NCBI GenBank assembly: GCA_014376425.1
Contig: JACMRO010000159.1
Span: 1-26,854 of the forward strand
DNA from: Rubritepida sp.
Lineage (GTDB): Bacteria; Pseudomonadota; Alphaproteobacteria; Acetobacterales; Acetobacteraceae
DNA: 26,854 nt
Direction of reading: 5' to 3'
Positions 7,883 through 15,335 of the stretch are shown piece after piece (within the stretch, counting starts at the first letter, position 1; every line of letters starts with the position of its first letter). The notes beneath the pieces are model-generated. The model saw nothing but the letters and a program-made list of their open reading frames with translations. It did not search any database and had not been told where the DNA came from. The position numbers and the translations under genes were made by a program.

Positions 7883-9450
7883 GCCCGATCTTTCGTGAAG
7901 GGTGGCGAAGGGCGATGCAGGCGCCAGCCGCCCAGTAGCCGGTCGAACATTGCATTGGCGTAGAAGCCGTTGGAGAGGTGCACCCGCAGCCCCGCCGCCG
8001 CCGGGTGATAGGCCCAGAGCGGGAACATGGCCTGGATCACCGCGACGATGCCGAAGCTGGTCACCGCCAGGACAATCAACGCCCATTGCAGCCCTCCCGG
8101 CGCCGGCGCGCTGGGCAGCACGTCGTCCGTCAGGCGGATCGCGATGGCCTGCAAGGCAAAGTAGCTGACCGAGGTGGCGAGGCCATAGACCATGGTGCGC
8201 CAGGTCAGCGCCCGAGGCGCCGCATCGGCCAGGCCCTGTGCCAGCATGTAGGCCACACCGAAAATGAGGATCGCGCCCAGCGCGATGGCCTGGGGCGACT
8301 TGTCCTGCAGGCCGAAGCCGAAGCCGACCACGCCATAGATGCCCAGGGCGAGGAGGAAGGCGCGGCCGACTGCACCAGCCTTGGGAATGGCCACCGGGCC
8401 GGGGCGGCGGGCGGCCGCGATGCCGTCCACAGCGCCGCCCGACGCCAGGAACGCATGCGCCTTGTAGAGCGAATGGGCGATGATGTGCAGCAACGCGAGC
8501 GGGAACAGCGCCAGGCCGATTTCCAGGATCATGAAGCCCATCTGCGCCACGGTGGACCAGGCGAGCGACGTCTTCACCGCGGGCTGCGTCAGCATCACCA
8601 GCCCCGCGAACAGCGCCGTGAAGCCGCCCACCACCACCAGCACCGCCATCGCCATCGGCGCCAGCAGCAGCACGTCGGCGAAGCGGATCAGCAGGAAGCC
8701 GGCGGCGTTGATGACGCCGGCATGCAGCAGCGCGGAGACCGGTGTGGGCGCCTCCATCACCTCGGTCAGCCAGCCATGCACCGGGAACTGGGCGGATTTC
8801 AGCAATGCGGCCAGCGCCAGCAGGCAGGCCGCCGCGACCGCCAAACCGCCGCCGGCACCCTGCCGGGCGGCACCGAGGATGGTGCCGATATCGCCGGTGC
8901 CATAAGCCAGCAGCAGCAGGAGCGCGGCGGCGATCAGCGCCGCATCCGCCAGCCGCGCGGCCACGAACTTCTTGCGTGCCGCGCGCTGCGCCGCCACCCG
9001 GCCGGGGTAGAACAGCAACAGCCGGTGCATGGCGAGGCTGGTGGCGACCCATGCCAGAACCAGCTGCAGCAGGTTTCCCGCCAGCACCAGCAGCAGCACG
9101 CAGGCCAGCGTCAGGCACAGCCCGGAGAGGAAGTTCGCCCGCCGCGCCTCGCCCTGCAGATAGGTGGTGGCGTAGCGCACCACGACCCAGCCGATGAAAC
9201 AGACGAGGACGGACATCGGCGCGCTGACGGCGTCGATGCGGGCCGAGATACCCATGCCGGCCAGGCCGATCAGCGGGCTGTCCCACGGCCCGTGCAGCAC
9301 GAGCCGGGTGGCCTGCGCCAGCGCCACGGCCAGGGCGGCCAGCGCCGCGCCTTCGGCCAACCAGGGCCGGGCCCGCGTGGGCGGGGCGCGCAGGCCCGCG
9401 CCGAGCAGCAAAGCGGCAGGGGCCAGCAGGGGCAGCAGATCGATCAACAA
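7879..9450 (-). CDS. dabB: DabB, NuoL/Mrp-like membrane subunit of the DAB inorganic carbon transporter
   Basis: The 523-residue polytopic membrane protein belongs to the proton-conducting antiporter family of complex I (NuoL/M/N, MrpA). It has some 13-14 hydrophobic segments. The diagnostic core is the KSAQFPVHGWLTEVMEAPTPVSALLHAGVINAAGF region in two parts: a broken helix with Lys, then the LLHAG helix. The start is a TTG at 9450, supported by GGAGG ten bases upstream and an in-frame stop just before; no ATG or GTG in this frame fits. Together with DabA it forms the cation-gradient-driven CO2-to-bicarbonate accumulation pump. The cell side effect is a raised cytoplasmic bicarbonate pool for carboxylases. 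It is the first gene of the dabBA operon and is divergent from a LysR gene. Confidence 0.92.
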   Translation of the reverse strand: MLIDLLPLLAPAALLLGAGLRAPPTRARPWLAEGAALAALAVALAQATRLVLHGPWDSPLIGLAGMGISARIDAVSAPMSVLVCFIGWVVVRYATTYLQGEARRANFLSGLCLTLACVLLLVLAGNLLQLVLAWVATSLAMHRLLLFYPGRVAAQRAARKKFVAARLADAALIAAALLLLLAYGTGDIGTILGAARQGAGGGLAVAAACLLALAALLKSAQFPVHGWLTEVMEAPTPVSALLHAGVINAAGFLLIRFADVLLLAPMAMAVLVVVGGFTALFAGLVMLTQPAVKTSLAWSTVAQMGFMILEIGLALFPLALLHIIAHSLYKAHAFLASGGAVDGIAAARRPGPVAIPKAGAVGRAFLLALGIYGVVGFGFGLQDKSPQAIALGAILIFGVAYMLAQGLADAAPRALTWRTMVYGLATSVSYFALQAIAIRLTDDVLPSAPAPGGLQWALIVLAVTSFGIVAVIQAMFPLWAYHPAAAGLRVHLSNGFYANAMFDRLLGGWRLHRPSPPFTKDRA

Positions 9451-9512
9451 GGCGCATCATCCTCCGGCCCGATGGCGGACTGGTAGCGGCGCGGAGTCAT
9501 TCTGAAAAATAC

Positions 9513-9549
9513 ATTGTTCCAATCCGATCGTTCTGTTTAAACGAACGAT
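9513..9549. promoter_or_regulatory. Divergent dabB/lysR control region with repeated GTTC half-sites
   Basis: Three related seven-base half-sites are visible: ATTGTTC (9513-9519), ATCGTTC (9527-9533) and the inverted GAACGAT (9543-9549). The last two form a perfect 7-9-7 inverted repeat that ends on the base before the LysR ATG. TTGTTC (9514-9519) and TTTAAA (9536-9541), 16 bases apart, could be the -35 and -10 of the regulator gene. That would place transcription start at or next to the ATG. No Shine-Dalgarno sequence is seen before the ATG, so a leaderless message is possible. The site is well placed for LysR autoregulation and activation of dabBA. Confidence 0.5.
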
Positions 9550-10449
9550 ATGACAGCGCTGAACTTTAACCACCTGCGTTACTTCTGGGCCGTCGCACAC
9601 GCGCAAAGCCTGACCCTTGCCGCCGAACGTCTGCATCTTTCTCAATCGGCGCTGTCGGTGCAGATCCAGAAGCTGGAGCATCAGCTGGGGCACCTGTTAT
9701 TCGACCGTGTGGGCCGCCGCCTGGTGCTGACCGAGGCCGGGCAGATCGCGCTCGACTACGCCGATACGGTGTTCAGCGCCGGCGAGGAGCTGATGAGCAC
9801 ATTGGCGGGCCGACCGCTGAACAGTCGCCAGGTGCTCCGGGTGGGTGCGCTCACCACCCTGTCACGCAATTTCCAGCTCGAATTCCTGCGGCCGCTGGTG
9901 GGGCGGCCCGATGTCGAGCTGATCGTGCGTTCGGGCCCGTTGCGCGATCTTCTCGCGCAGCTCGAGGCGCATGCCGTGGATGTGGTGCTGGCCAACACCG
10001 CGCCGCCGCGCGACGCCCGGCGGCCCTATCGCCACCACCTGCTGAACGAGCAGCCGGTCAGCCTGGTCGGCCGGCCACGTCCGGGCCGGCCAGCCTTCCG
10101 CTTCCCTGAGGATCTGGCGACCGAACCGGTGTTGCTGCCCAGCCTGGACAGCGACATCCGCCAGGGCTTCGACCGGCTGCTCGAGCTGGCTGGCATTCGT
10201 CCGATCATCCTGGCGGAGGTCGATGACATGGCCATGCTACGTTTGCTGGCGCGCGAGCGGGAGGGTGTCACCCTGGTGCCACCCATCGTGGTGCGGGACG
10301 AACTGGCGACGGGCGTGCTGCTGGAGCACTGCCGCGTCCCGCAACTGCGCGAGAGCTTCTACGCCATCACCCAGAACCGCCGCTTCCCCAACCAACTGCT
10401 GGCCGGGTTGCTGCGCGGCTATGCCATCACATCAGCCCATCCCGCCTGA
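9550..10449 (+). CDS. LysR-family regulator (NhaR-like), likely regulator of dabBA
   Basis: The 299-residue protein has the LysR layout. The N-terminal winged helix-turn-helix spans residues 5-64 (NFNHLRYFWAVAHAQSLTLAAERLHLSQ, then SALSVQIQKLEHQLG), followed by a linker helix. The two-lobed effector-binding domain starts around residue 95. The HLRYFWAVA opening resembles NhaR-type members. It is divergent from dabB across 99 bases, a common arrangement for LysR control, so it probably senses a signal of carbon limitation. The effector is not known. The ATG at 9550 has no ribosome-binding site and abuts an inverted repeat. The 3' end overlaps the converging radC gene by 23 bases. Confidence 0.92.
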   Translation: MTALNFNHLRYFWAVAHAQSLTLAAERLHLSQSALSVQIQKLEHQLGHLLFDRVGRRLVLTEAGQIALDYADTVFSAGEELMSTLAGRPLNSRQVLRVGALTTLSRNFQLEFLRPLVGRPDVELIVRSGPLRDLLAQLEAHAVDVVLANTAPPRDARRPYRHHLLNEQPVSLVGRPRPGRPAFRFPEDLATEPVLLPSLDSDIRQGFDRLLELAGIRPIILAEVDDMAMLRLLAREREGVTLVPPIVVRDELATGVLLEHCRVPQLRESFYAITQNRRFPNQLLAGLLRGYAITSAHPA

Positions 10450-11194
10450 AGCTCGTCGTCCGGCCGTTGCCCAGGATGATGTGGTCGTGCAGCACGATGT
10501 CGAGCACAGCGGCGGCATCGCGGATCGCCGCGGTCATCTCGATGTCGGCGCGGCTGGGCGTGGGGTCGCCGCTGGGGTGATTGTGCACCAGGATGAGTGC
10601 TGTGGCGTGCAGCTCCAGGGCGCGCTTCACCACCTCACGCGGGTAGACCGGGGTGTGGTTGACGGTGCCGCGGGCCTGCGCCTCGTCCGCGATCAGCCGG
10701 TTGCGACTATCGAGGAACAGCACGCGGAACTGCTCGACCTTCTCCCGCGACAGGGCGGCCGTCAGGTACTCCATCAGCAGGTCCCATTTGTTCAGGACAG
10801 GCTGTTCCAGCACCTCGGCGCGGAGCATGCGCAGGGCGGCGGCCTGGACCAGCTTGATGGCGGATGCGACCTGCATGCCCAGATCCGGCGCGTTCACCAG
10901 CTCATCGGGCCGGGCGGCCAGCACCTGGGCGAAGCTGCCGTAGCGGTTGATCAGCGTCTTCGCCAACGGCTTGGTGTCGCCGGTGCGGAAAGCGGCGAAC
11001 AGCAGCATCTCCAGCACCTCGTAATCGGCCAGTGCCTCGGGGCCGCGAAACAGAAGTTTCTCACGCATTCGATGGCGGTGGCCCTGCGGGCCGGTGCTGG
11101 GGAAGGGGGCCTGGATGGCTGGTTCGTCGTAGGCTTCGGGCGGAGCGAAGGGGCGAGGTGGCACGGGCTCCCGGGCCAGCGGGGCCGGCTCCAT
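10427..11194 (-). CDS. radC: RadC-family JAB/MPN domain protein
   Basis: From the ATG at 11194 the protein has 255 residues. The RadC N-terminal helical region begins at GHRHRMREKLL (about 38) with DYEVLEMLL at 57-65. A helix-hairpin-helix-like segment follows, and the C-terminal JAMM metalloprotease-like motif lies at 203-217 (VHNHPSGDPTPSRAD, metal ligands H204, H206, D217). RadC relatives were once linked to DNA repair, but their real function is unsettled. The frame is open to a TTG at 11308, giving a proline-rich extension of 38 residues. Neither start has a strong ribosome-binding site, so the N-terminus is uncertain. Its end overlaps the converging LysR gene. Confidence 0.9.
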   Translation of the reverse strand: MEPAPLAREPVPPRPFAPPEAYDEPAIQAPFPSTGPQGHRHRMREKLLFRGPEALADYEVLEMLLFAAFRTGDTKPLAKTLINRYGSFAQVLAARPDELVNAPDLGMQVASAIKLVQAAALRMLRAEVLEQPVLNKWDLLMEYLTAALSREKVEQFRVLFLDSRNRLIADEAQARGTVNHTPVYPREVVKRALELHATALILVHNHPSGDPTPSRADIEMTAAIRDAAAVLDIVLHDHIILGNGRTTSFRRDGLM

Positions 11195-11356
11195 CGCCTG
11201 CCAGTGCGCGGTCTTGAAGCGTGGCGTCACTTCCCGGAAGTGGCGGGCCGGCGGTGCCTCCGTGGTGGGGTATTCGCTTTCGTCCTGCAACCGGGACCGC
11301 TCCCCCAAAACACACTTGCAACCAGGGGTTACGATGGCGGGGTAGGCTGCGCCCTG

Positions 11357-11716
11357 TCAACGGCAACCCACGCCTTCGAGCAATTGGCGTGCCAGCCGAG
11401 TTCGGAACCCAGCCTGGGCAAAGGTCTGCCCGATCCGCGCGGCTGAAGCCTCGTAGCCGGCCTGTTCGGCAAGGCGGGCCGCCTCATCCACCTGTTCGGC
11501 AAGGCGGGGGCAGGCGCAACCCACGAAGCGGTCGCGGGCGGTGTCGAGCACCGTGGCGATGGCCAGGCCTGCCTCGCGGCCGGCCAGCAGGCCCACCACA
11601 GGCGCGGCGAGGCGGGATTGCGCGTCGCGCAATGCCTCGACGCCGGTGCCGAAATCGCAGCGCGGCCGCTGCGCCGAAGCGGGCGCCACCAGCGCCACGA
11701 CCATCAGCCACCACAT
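11357..11716 (-). CDS. Small exported protein with four cysteines, unknown function
   Basis: This 119-residue reading frame starts with a hydrophobic N-terminus (MWWLMVVALVAPASA) and a likely signal peptidase site ASA-Q at residues 15-16. The mature part is helical and alanine/arginine rich, with Cys20, Cys67, Cys69 and Cys118, which could pair into disulfides in the periplasm. I do not recognise a family. The ATG at 11716 lies 13 bases inside the end of the preceding pseudouridine synthase gene, so it looks coupled to it. That overlap, the signal peptide and the regular codon use support a real gene. It could also be a lysozyme-inhibitor-like or cytochrome-maturation-like small protein, but nothing in the sequence proves it. 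Confidence 0.6.
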   Translation of the reverse strand: MWWLMVVALVAPASAQRPRCDFGTGVEALRDAQSRLAAPVVGLLAGREAGLAIATVLDTARDRFVGCACPRLAEQVDEAARLAEQAGYEASAARIGQTFAQAGFRTRLARQLLEGVGCR

Positions 11717-12333
11717 GCGGCGACCGCCTCGCGCATGTGGGGTGGCACCGGCGCTGTGGCGTCGATGCCAGGCAGCTGGATGCGGCGGGCGAGCAGCTGC
11801 ACCGGCCCCGCCCCGCCGCCGTAGCGTGCGTCGCCCAGGATCGGGTGGCCGAGATGCGCGGCATGGACGCGCAGCTGGTGGGTGCGCCCGGTGTGCGGCC
11901 GGAATTCGACCCACGTCCGGCCTGCGGCATGGCCCAGGACACGCCATGCGGTGATGGCCGGCGCGCCGGCCGGGTCCACCACCATGCGCCAGCCATCCCG
12001 CGCCGTGCTGGTCTTCAGCAGCGGCATGTCGACCCGGCCAGCGCCGGCCAGGTCTCCTGTCAGGATCGCCCAGTAGGTTTTCCGGGCCCGGCCGGCGGCG
12101 AAATGGCCACCCAGTTCGGCCATGGCCGGCCTGGTGCGGGCCAGTACGAGGCAACCGGCAGTGTCCTGGTCCAGCCTGTGCACCGGCTGCGGCAGGTGCC
12201 GGCGGCCCATCTGCAAGCCGGGCAGCAGCGCCTCGACACTCAGCCCATCCGGCCTGGAGACGGCAAGCCCGGCCGGCTTGTCCACCACGAAGGCGGCATC
12301 GGACTGGAACAGGATGGCGAGCGCGTCAGACAA
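11704..12333 (-). CDS. RluA-family pseudouridine synthase
   Basis: The 209-residue protein has the RluA catalytic core without an S4 domain. VVDKPAGLAVSRP lies at 16-28, and the catalytic HRLDQDTAG motif at 52-60 has the nucleophilic D55. The ARKTYWAIL strand follows, with the RPHTGRTHQLRVHAAHLGHPILGD region towards the C-terminus. Such enzymes isomerise uridine to pseudouridine in 23S rRNA or tRNA. The size is closest to RluA or the short YqcB/TruC-like members; which RNA base is modified cannot be told. The start is a TTG at 12333 that overlaps the aminotransferase stop by eight bases. It is followed by the small exported protein, also with overlap. Confidence 0.88.
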   Translation of the reverse strand: MSDALAILFQSDAAFVVDKPAGLAVSRPDGLSVEALLPGLQMGRRHLPQPVHRLDQDTAGCLVLARTRPAMAELGGHFAAGRARKTYWAILTGDLAGAGRVDMPLLKTSTARDGWRMVVDPAGAPAITAWRVLGHAAGRTWVEFRPHTGRTHQLRVHAAHLGHPILGDARYGGGAGPVQLLARRIQLPGIDATAPVPPHMREAVAACGG

Positions 12334-13183
12334 GCTTGGGCGTCGACTCCATCCAGGAAAAATAAAGCTCCCGCGCGCGGCTGGCGAGCGGGCCGATCTG
12401 CATGTCGCGGCCGTTGTAGCGGGTGCAGGGTGTTACCTTGGCGAAGTTGCCGGTCGAGAAGATCTCGTCCGCATCCTCCAGCTCCGCCACGCTGACGGTG
12501 CGCTCCTCGAACGCCACGCCGTCTTCGCGGAACAGGGCCACCACGCGTCGCCGCGTGATGCCGGCCAGGAAGGTGTGGTTGGCGGTCGGCGTCACCGCCA
12601 CGCCATTCTTGCCGAACCACAGGTTGGCGGCGGTGAATTCGGCGATGTTGCCGGCCGGGTCGCACATCACGGCCGCGTCCGCGCCGCGTTCGGCCGCCCA
12701 GGCGTTGGCCCGCGCGCCGTTGGGATAGAGGCAGGCCGCCTTGGCGTCGGTCGGCGCCATGTCCAGCGCGGCGCGGCGATAGGGTGCCAGCATGGCCGAG
12801 AAGCCGCGCCACTCGGGCAGCGGGGCATCGTAGATGGCCAGGATGAAGTCGGTGCTCGCAGGGTCGGGCCGCGCCGCGCCCAGGCCCTTCCGGATGAAGA
12901 ACATCGGCCTGACATAGAGCTCGGCCTCAGGGCCCATGCGGCGGATGCCTTCCTGGCACAGCGCCTCGATCTCGTCGGCGGTCCTGGTCGGCCGCATGCC
13001 GAGCGCAAGCGCCGATCGGATGGCCCGGGCGCAGTGCAGGCCCAGATCGGGCGCGAAGCCGCGCAGTGCGCGGGCGCCGTCGAAGATGACGGAGCCGAGC
13101 CAGAAGGCATGATCCATCGGGCCGAGAACCTTCGGCTCCTCGTCAAACCAATTGCCGCCGTACCAGAACACCCCGGCCATCAT
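12326..13183 (-). CDS. Class IV (branched-chain-type) aminotransferase
   Basis: The 285-residue PLP enzyme belongs to fold type IV, like IlvE and D-amino acid aminotransferase. The N-terminal WLGSVIFDGARALRG strand-turn is seen at 28-42. The PLP lysine is probably K148 (APTDAKAACLYPNG) and the partner acid E182 in GNIAEFTAANLWF. The C-terminal EIFSTGNFAKVTPC loop matches the cofactor phosphate region. Transamination of branched-chain or related amino acids with 2-oxoglutarate is most likely. A D-amino acid or aminodeoxychorismate lyase role is possible. An ATG pair (MMAG) leaves the start uncertain by one residue. It is the first gene of the minus-strand group and divergent from the SuyAB-like genes. 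Confidence 0.87.
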   Translation of the reverse strand: MMAGVFWYGGNWFDEEPKVLGPMDHAFWLGSVIFDGARALRGFAPDLGLHCARAIRSALALGMRPTRTADEIEALCQEGIRRMGPEAELYVRPMFFIRKGLGAARPDPASTDFILAIYDAPLPEWRGFSAMLAPYRRAALDMAPTDAKAACLYPNGARANAWAAERGADAAVMCDPAGNIAEFTAANLWFGKNGVAVTPTANHTFLAGITRRRVVALFREDGVAFEERTVSVAELEDADEIFSTGNFAKVTPCTRYNGRDMQIGPLASRARELYFSWMESTPKLV

Positions 13184-13210
13184 GCGCTCCGCTTTGTTTG
13201 CCCAGCTTCA

Positions 13211-13256
13211 TTGCCACGCCGGGCGCGCCGGTTAAACTCCCTGCCAACAGGAGGAA
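13211..13256 (+). promoter_or_regulatory. Putative promoter and strong ribosome-binding site of the SuyAB-like operon
   Basis: TTGCCA (13211-13216, 5 of 6) and TAAACT (13233-13238, 4 of 6) lie 16 bases apart in the 77-base divergent gap. They are followed by an AGGAGGAA ribosome-binding site just before the ATG at 13261. The boxes are matched by eye only. The ribosome-binding site is the strongest in the window and fixes the start codon. Confidence 0.45.
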
Positions 13257-13260
13257 GCGA

Positions 13261-13545
13261 ATGACCATCCATTTCGTCGTGCATGACGAGGGCGACAGCG
13301 TGGGCGTGGTGGTGGTGGAGGGGCTGACGGCTTCCAACCGCATCCAGGGCTGGATCATGGACCAGGACCGCATCATCGACTTCGACGCGAAGAACGACAT
13401 CCCGATCGGCCACAAGCTGGCCATCCGGTCGATCAAGGCGGGCGACGCGATTATCAAATACGGCGTCGATATCGGCCGCGCCATCGCCGACATCGCGCCG
13501 GGCGAGCATCTGCACGTCCACAACGTCAAGACGAAGCGCTGGTAA
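13261..13545 (+). CDS. suyA: UxaA-family lyase small subunit, SuyA-like ((2R)-sulfolactate sulfo-lyase alpha candidate)
   Basis: The 94-residue protein is a stand-alone SAF domain. This is the N-terminal domain of altronate/galactarate dehydratases, found as a separate subunit in SuyA. The GHKLAIRSIKAGDAIIKYGVDIGRAIADI core and the C-terminal GEHLHVHNVKTKRW are typical. The small subunit works with the large one encoded five bases downstream. In SuyAB the reaction splits (2R)-3-sulfolactate to pyruvate and sulfite. I favour that assignment from size (about 93 residues) and split gene structure. Another hydroxy-acid dehydratase of the UxaA family is possible, and no sulfolactate transporter or sulfite exporter is nearby. 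An AGGAGGAA site sets the ATG at 13261. Confidence 0.75.
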   Translation: MTIHFVVHDEGDSVGVVVVEGLTASNRIQGWIMDQDRIIDFDAKNDIPIGHKLAIRSIKAGDAIIKYGVDIGRAIADIAPGEHLHVHNVKTKRW

Positions 13546-13550
13546 GAACC

Positions 13551-14726
13551 ATGAACATGAACCTGAAGACGGCCAGCTTCGAAGGCTGGCGCCGCGAAAA
13601 CGGCCGCATGGGCGTGCGCAACCACGTCATCATCCTGCCGGTGGATGACCTGGCCAACGCCGCCTGCGAGGCGGTGGCGCACAACATCAAGGGCGCGCTG
13701 GCCATCCCGCACGCCTATGGCCGGCTGCAATTCGGCGCCGATCTGGAGCTGCATTTCCGCACCCTCATCGGTACCGGCTGCAATCCCAACGTCGCCGGTG
13801 TGGTGGTGATCGGCATCGAGCCGGGCTGGACCGGGCGCGTGGTCGAGGGCATCGCGGCGTCAGGCACGCCGGTCGAGGGCTTCGCCATCGAGCAGAATGG
13901 CGACATCAACACCATCGCCAGCGCCTCGCGGGCCGCCTACCGCCTGGTCAAGCACGCTTCGCGGCTGAAGAAGACGCGCGCCGACCTGACCGAGCTGTGG
14001 GTGAGCACCAAATGTGGCGAGAGCGACACGACCTCGGGCCTGGCCAGCTGCCCGACCGTGGGCGACGCCTTCGACAAGCTGTGGCAAAATGGGAACACGC
14101 TGGTCTTCGGCGAGACGACCGAGTTGACCGGGGGCGAGCACCTGGTCGCTGCGCGCTGCCGCACGCCGGAAATCCGGGCCGAGTTCATGCGGATGTTCGA
14201 CCGCTACCAGGGCGTGATCGAAGCGAACAAGACGTCCGATCTGTCCGACAGTCAGCCGACCAAGGGCAATATCGAGGGCGGGCTGACCACCATCGAGGAG
14301 AAAGCGCTCGGCAACATCCAGAAGATCGGCAAGAAGTGCACGGTCGATGGCGTGCTGGACAAGGCGGAGGCGCCGACCGGGTCGGGGCTGTGGTTCATGG
14401 ACAGTTCCAGCGCCGCGGCCGAGATGGTCACGCTATGCGCCGCCTCGGGCTACGCGGTGCATTTTTTCCCGACCGGGCAAGGCAATGTGATCGGCAATCC
14501 CATCCTCCCGGTCATCAAGCTGACGGCCAACCCGCGTACCCAGCGCACGATGAGCGAGCACATGGATGTGGACGTGACCGGCCTGCTGCAGAAGCAGATG
14601 AACATGAACGAAGCCGGCGAGGCGCTGCTGGACTGCATGGTCCGCACCGCCGATGGCGAGCTGACAGCGGCCGAATTGCTGGGCCACCGGGAGTTCTCCC
14701 TCACCCGGTTGTATGAGAGCGCATGA
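13551..14726 (+). CDS. suyB: UxaA-family lyase large subunit, SuyB-like ((2R)-sulfolactate sulfo-lyase beta candidate)
   Basis: The 391-residue protein matches the length of SuyB (about 390) and the UxaA/GarD C-terminal domain. Visible marks are GWRRENGRMGVRNHVIILPV near the N-terminus, GTGCNPN (75-81), the metal-site motif STKCGESDTTSG (152-163) with C155, and the FFPTGQGNVIGNPILPVIK stretch towards the C-terminus. It is the catalytic subunit of an Fe-dependent lyase on a sugar or sulfo-acid. The fuller likeness I recall is to SuyB, including the LSDSQPTKGNIEGGLTTIEE segment. With SuyA it would release sulfite from sulfolactate. Two in-frame ATGs (13551, 13557) make the start uncertain by two codons. 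It ends 114 bases before pal. Confidence 0.77.
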   Translation: MNMNLKTASFEGWRRENGRMGVRNHVIILPVDDLANAACEAVAHNIKGALAIPHAYGRLQFGADLELHFRTLIGTGCNPNVAGVVVIGIEPGWTGRVVEGIAASGTPVEGFAIEQNGDINTIASASRAAYRLVKHASRLKKTRADLTELWVSTKCGESDTTSGLASCPTVGDAFDKLWQNGNTLVFGETTELTGGEHLVAARCRTPEIRAEFMRMFDRYQGVIEANKTSDLSDSQPTKGNIEGGLTTIEEKALGNIQKIGKKCTVDGVLDKAEAPTGSGLWFMDSSSAAAEMVTLCAASGYAVHFFPTGQGNVIGNPILPVIKLTANPRTQRTMSEHMDVDVTGLLQKQMNMNEAGEALLDCMVRTADGELTAAELLGHREFSLTRLYESA

Positions 14727-14802
14727 CAGGGCTGCAAGACCTGACAGGCTTTTGCCTTGATTGCACCACGCGGCATTGCTAGCCACGGTTGCAATGCACC
14801 AT

Positions 14803-14823
14803 GGCCCGGCTGTTCGTCGGGCC
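14803..14823 (+). other. Hairpin in the 5' region of pal
   Basis: GGCCCGGC and GTCGGGCC form an 8-bp stem with one G-T wobble and a five-base TGTTC loop. It ends six bases before the GGAG ribosome-binding site of pal. It could terminate the SuyAB-like transcript or shape the pal leader. There is no T-tract. Confidence 0.35.
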
Positions 14824-14840
14824 ACACCGGAGAATTGCCC

Positions 14841-15335
14841 ATGTCCGCAGCCAAGCTTCTTACCGCCCTCGCCGCCGCGGCGATGATCACCGCCTGTTCC
14901 TCGACGCCGGAGACCGCTGCCACCGCGGGCGGCGGTGAGGGTGCGGGTGCGGGTACCGCTGGTTCGGGCACCGTCCGCCCCGGCAGCCAGGAAGATCTGC
15001 GCGCCAGTGTGGGCGACAGGGTATTTTTCGGCTCCGACCGCAGCACTATCGCTGCTGACCAGCGCCCGGTGCTGGAGCGTCAGGCCCGCTGGCTGCAGCA
15101 ATATGCGCAGAACCAGGTGACCATTGAGGGCCATGCCGATGAACGCGGCACCCGCGAATACAACCTGGCGCTGAGCCAGCGGCGCGGCAATTCGGCGCGC
15201 GACGTTCTCGTCGCCAGTGGCGTCTCCGGCAGCCGCATCCAGGTGGTGAGCTTCGGCAAGGACCGGCCCGAGGCGCTGGGTAGCGATGAGACCGCCTGGG
15301 CGCAGAACCGCCGGGCGGTGACGGTGATGCGCTGA
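14841..15335 (+). CDS. pal: Pal, peptidoglycan-associated outer-membrane lipoprotein
   Basis: The 164-residue lipoprotein is the outer-membrane anchor of the Tol-Pal system that draws the outer membrane inward during division. It has a lipoprotein signal with lipobox MITAC and Cys19 as the acylated residue, then a Gly/Ala-rich linker to about residue 55. An OmpA-like peptidoglycan-binding domain follows (VFFGSDRSTIAADQ, IEGHADERGTREYNLALSQRRG). The ATG at 14841 is chosen over an open upstream frame because of the GGAG site and the signal peptide. In most alphaproteobacteria tolB precedes pal; here a SuyAB-like pair does, so tolQRAB must lie elsewhere. The stop shares a base with the cpoB start. 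Confidence 0.94.
   Translation: MSAAKLLTALAAAAMITACSSTPETAATAGGGEGAGAGTAGSGTVRPGSQEDLRASVGDRVFFGSDRSTIAADQRPVLERQARWLQQYAQNQVTIEGHADERGTREYNLALSQRRGNSARDVLVASGVSGSRIQVVSFGKDRPEALGSDETAWAQNRRAVTVMR

Noticed and set aside
5720..7963. A 747-codon plus-strand frame opposite dabA.
   Set aside because: It has His/Arg/Gln-rich low-complexity composition and no motif, and it is antisense to a clear dabA.
5534..9460. A single 1308-codon frame suggesting a DabB-DabA fusion.
   Set aside because: The dabA frame is merely open through dabB. DabB is in another frame with its own start, and its stop overlaps the dabA ATG.
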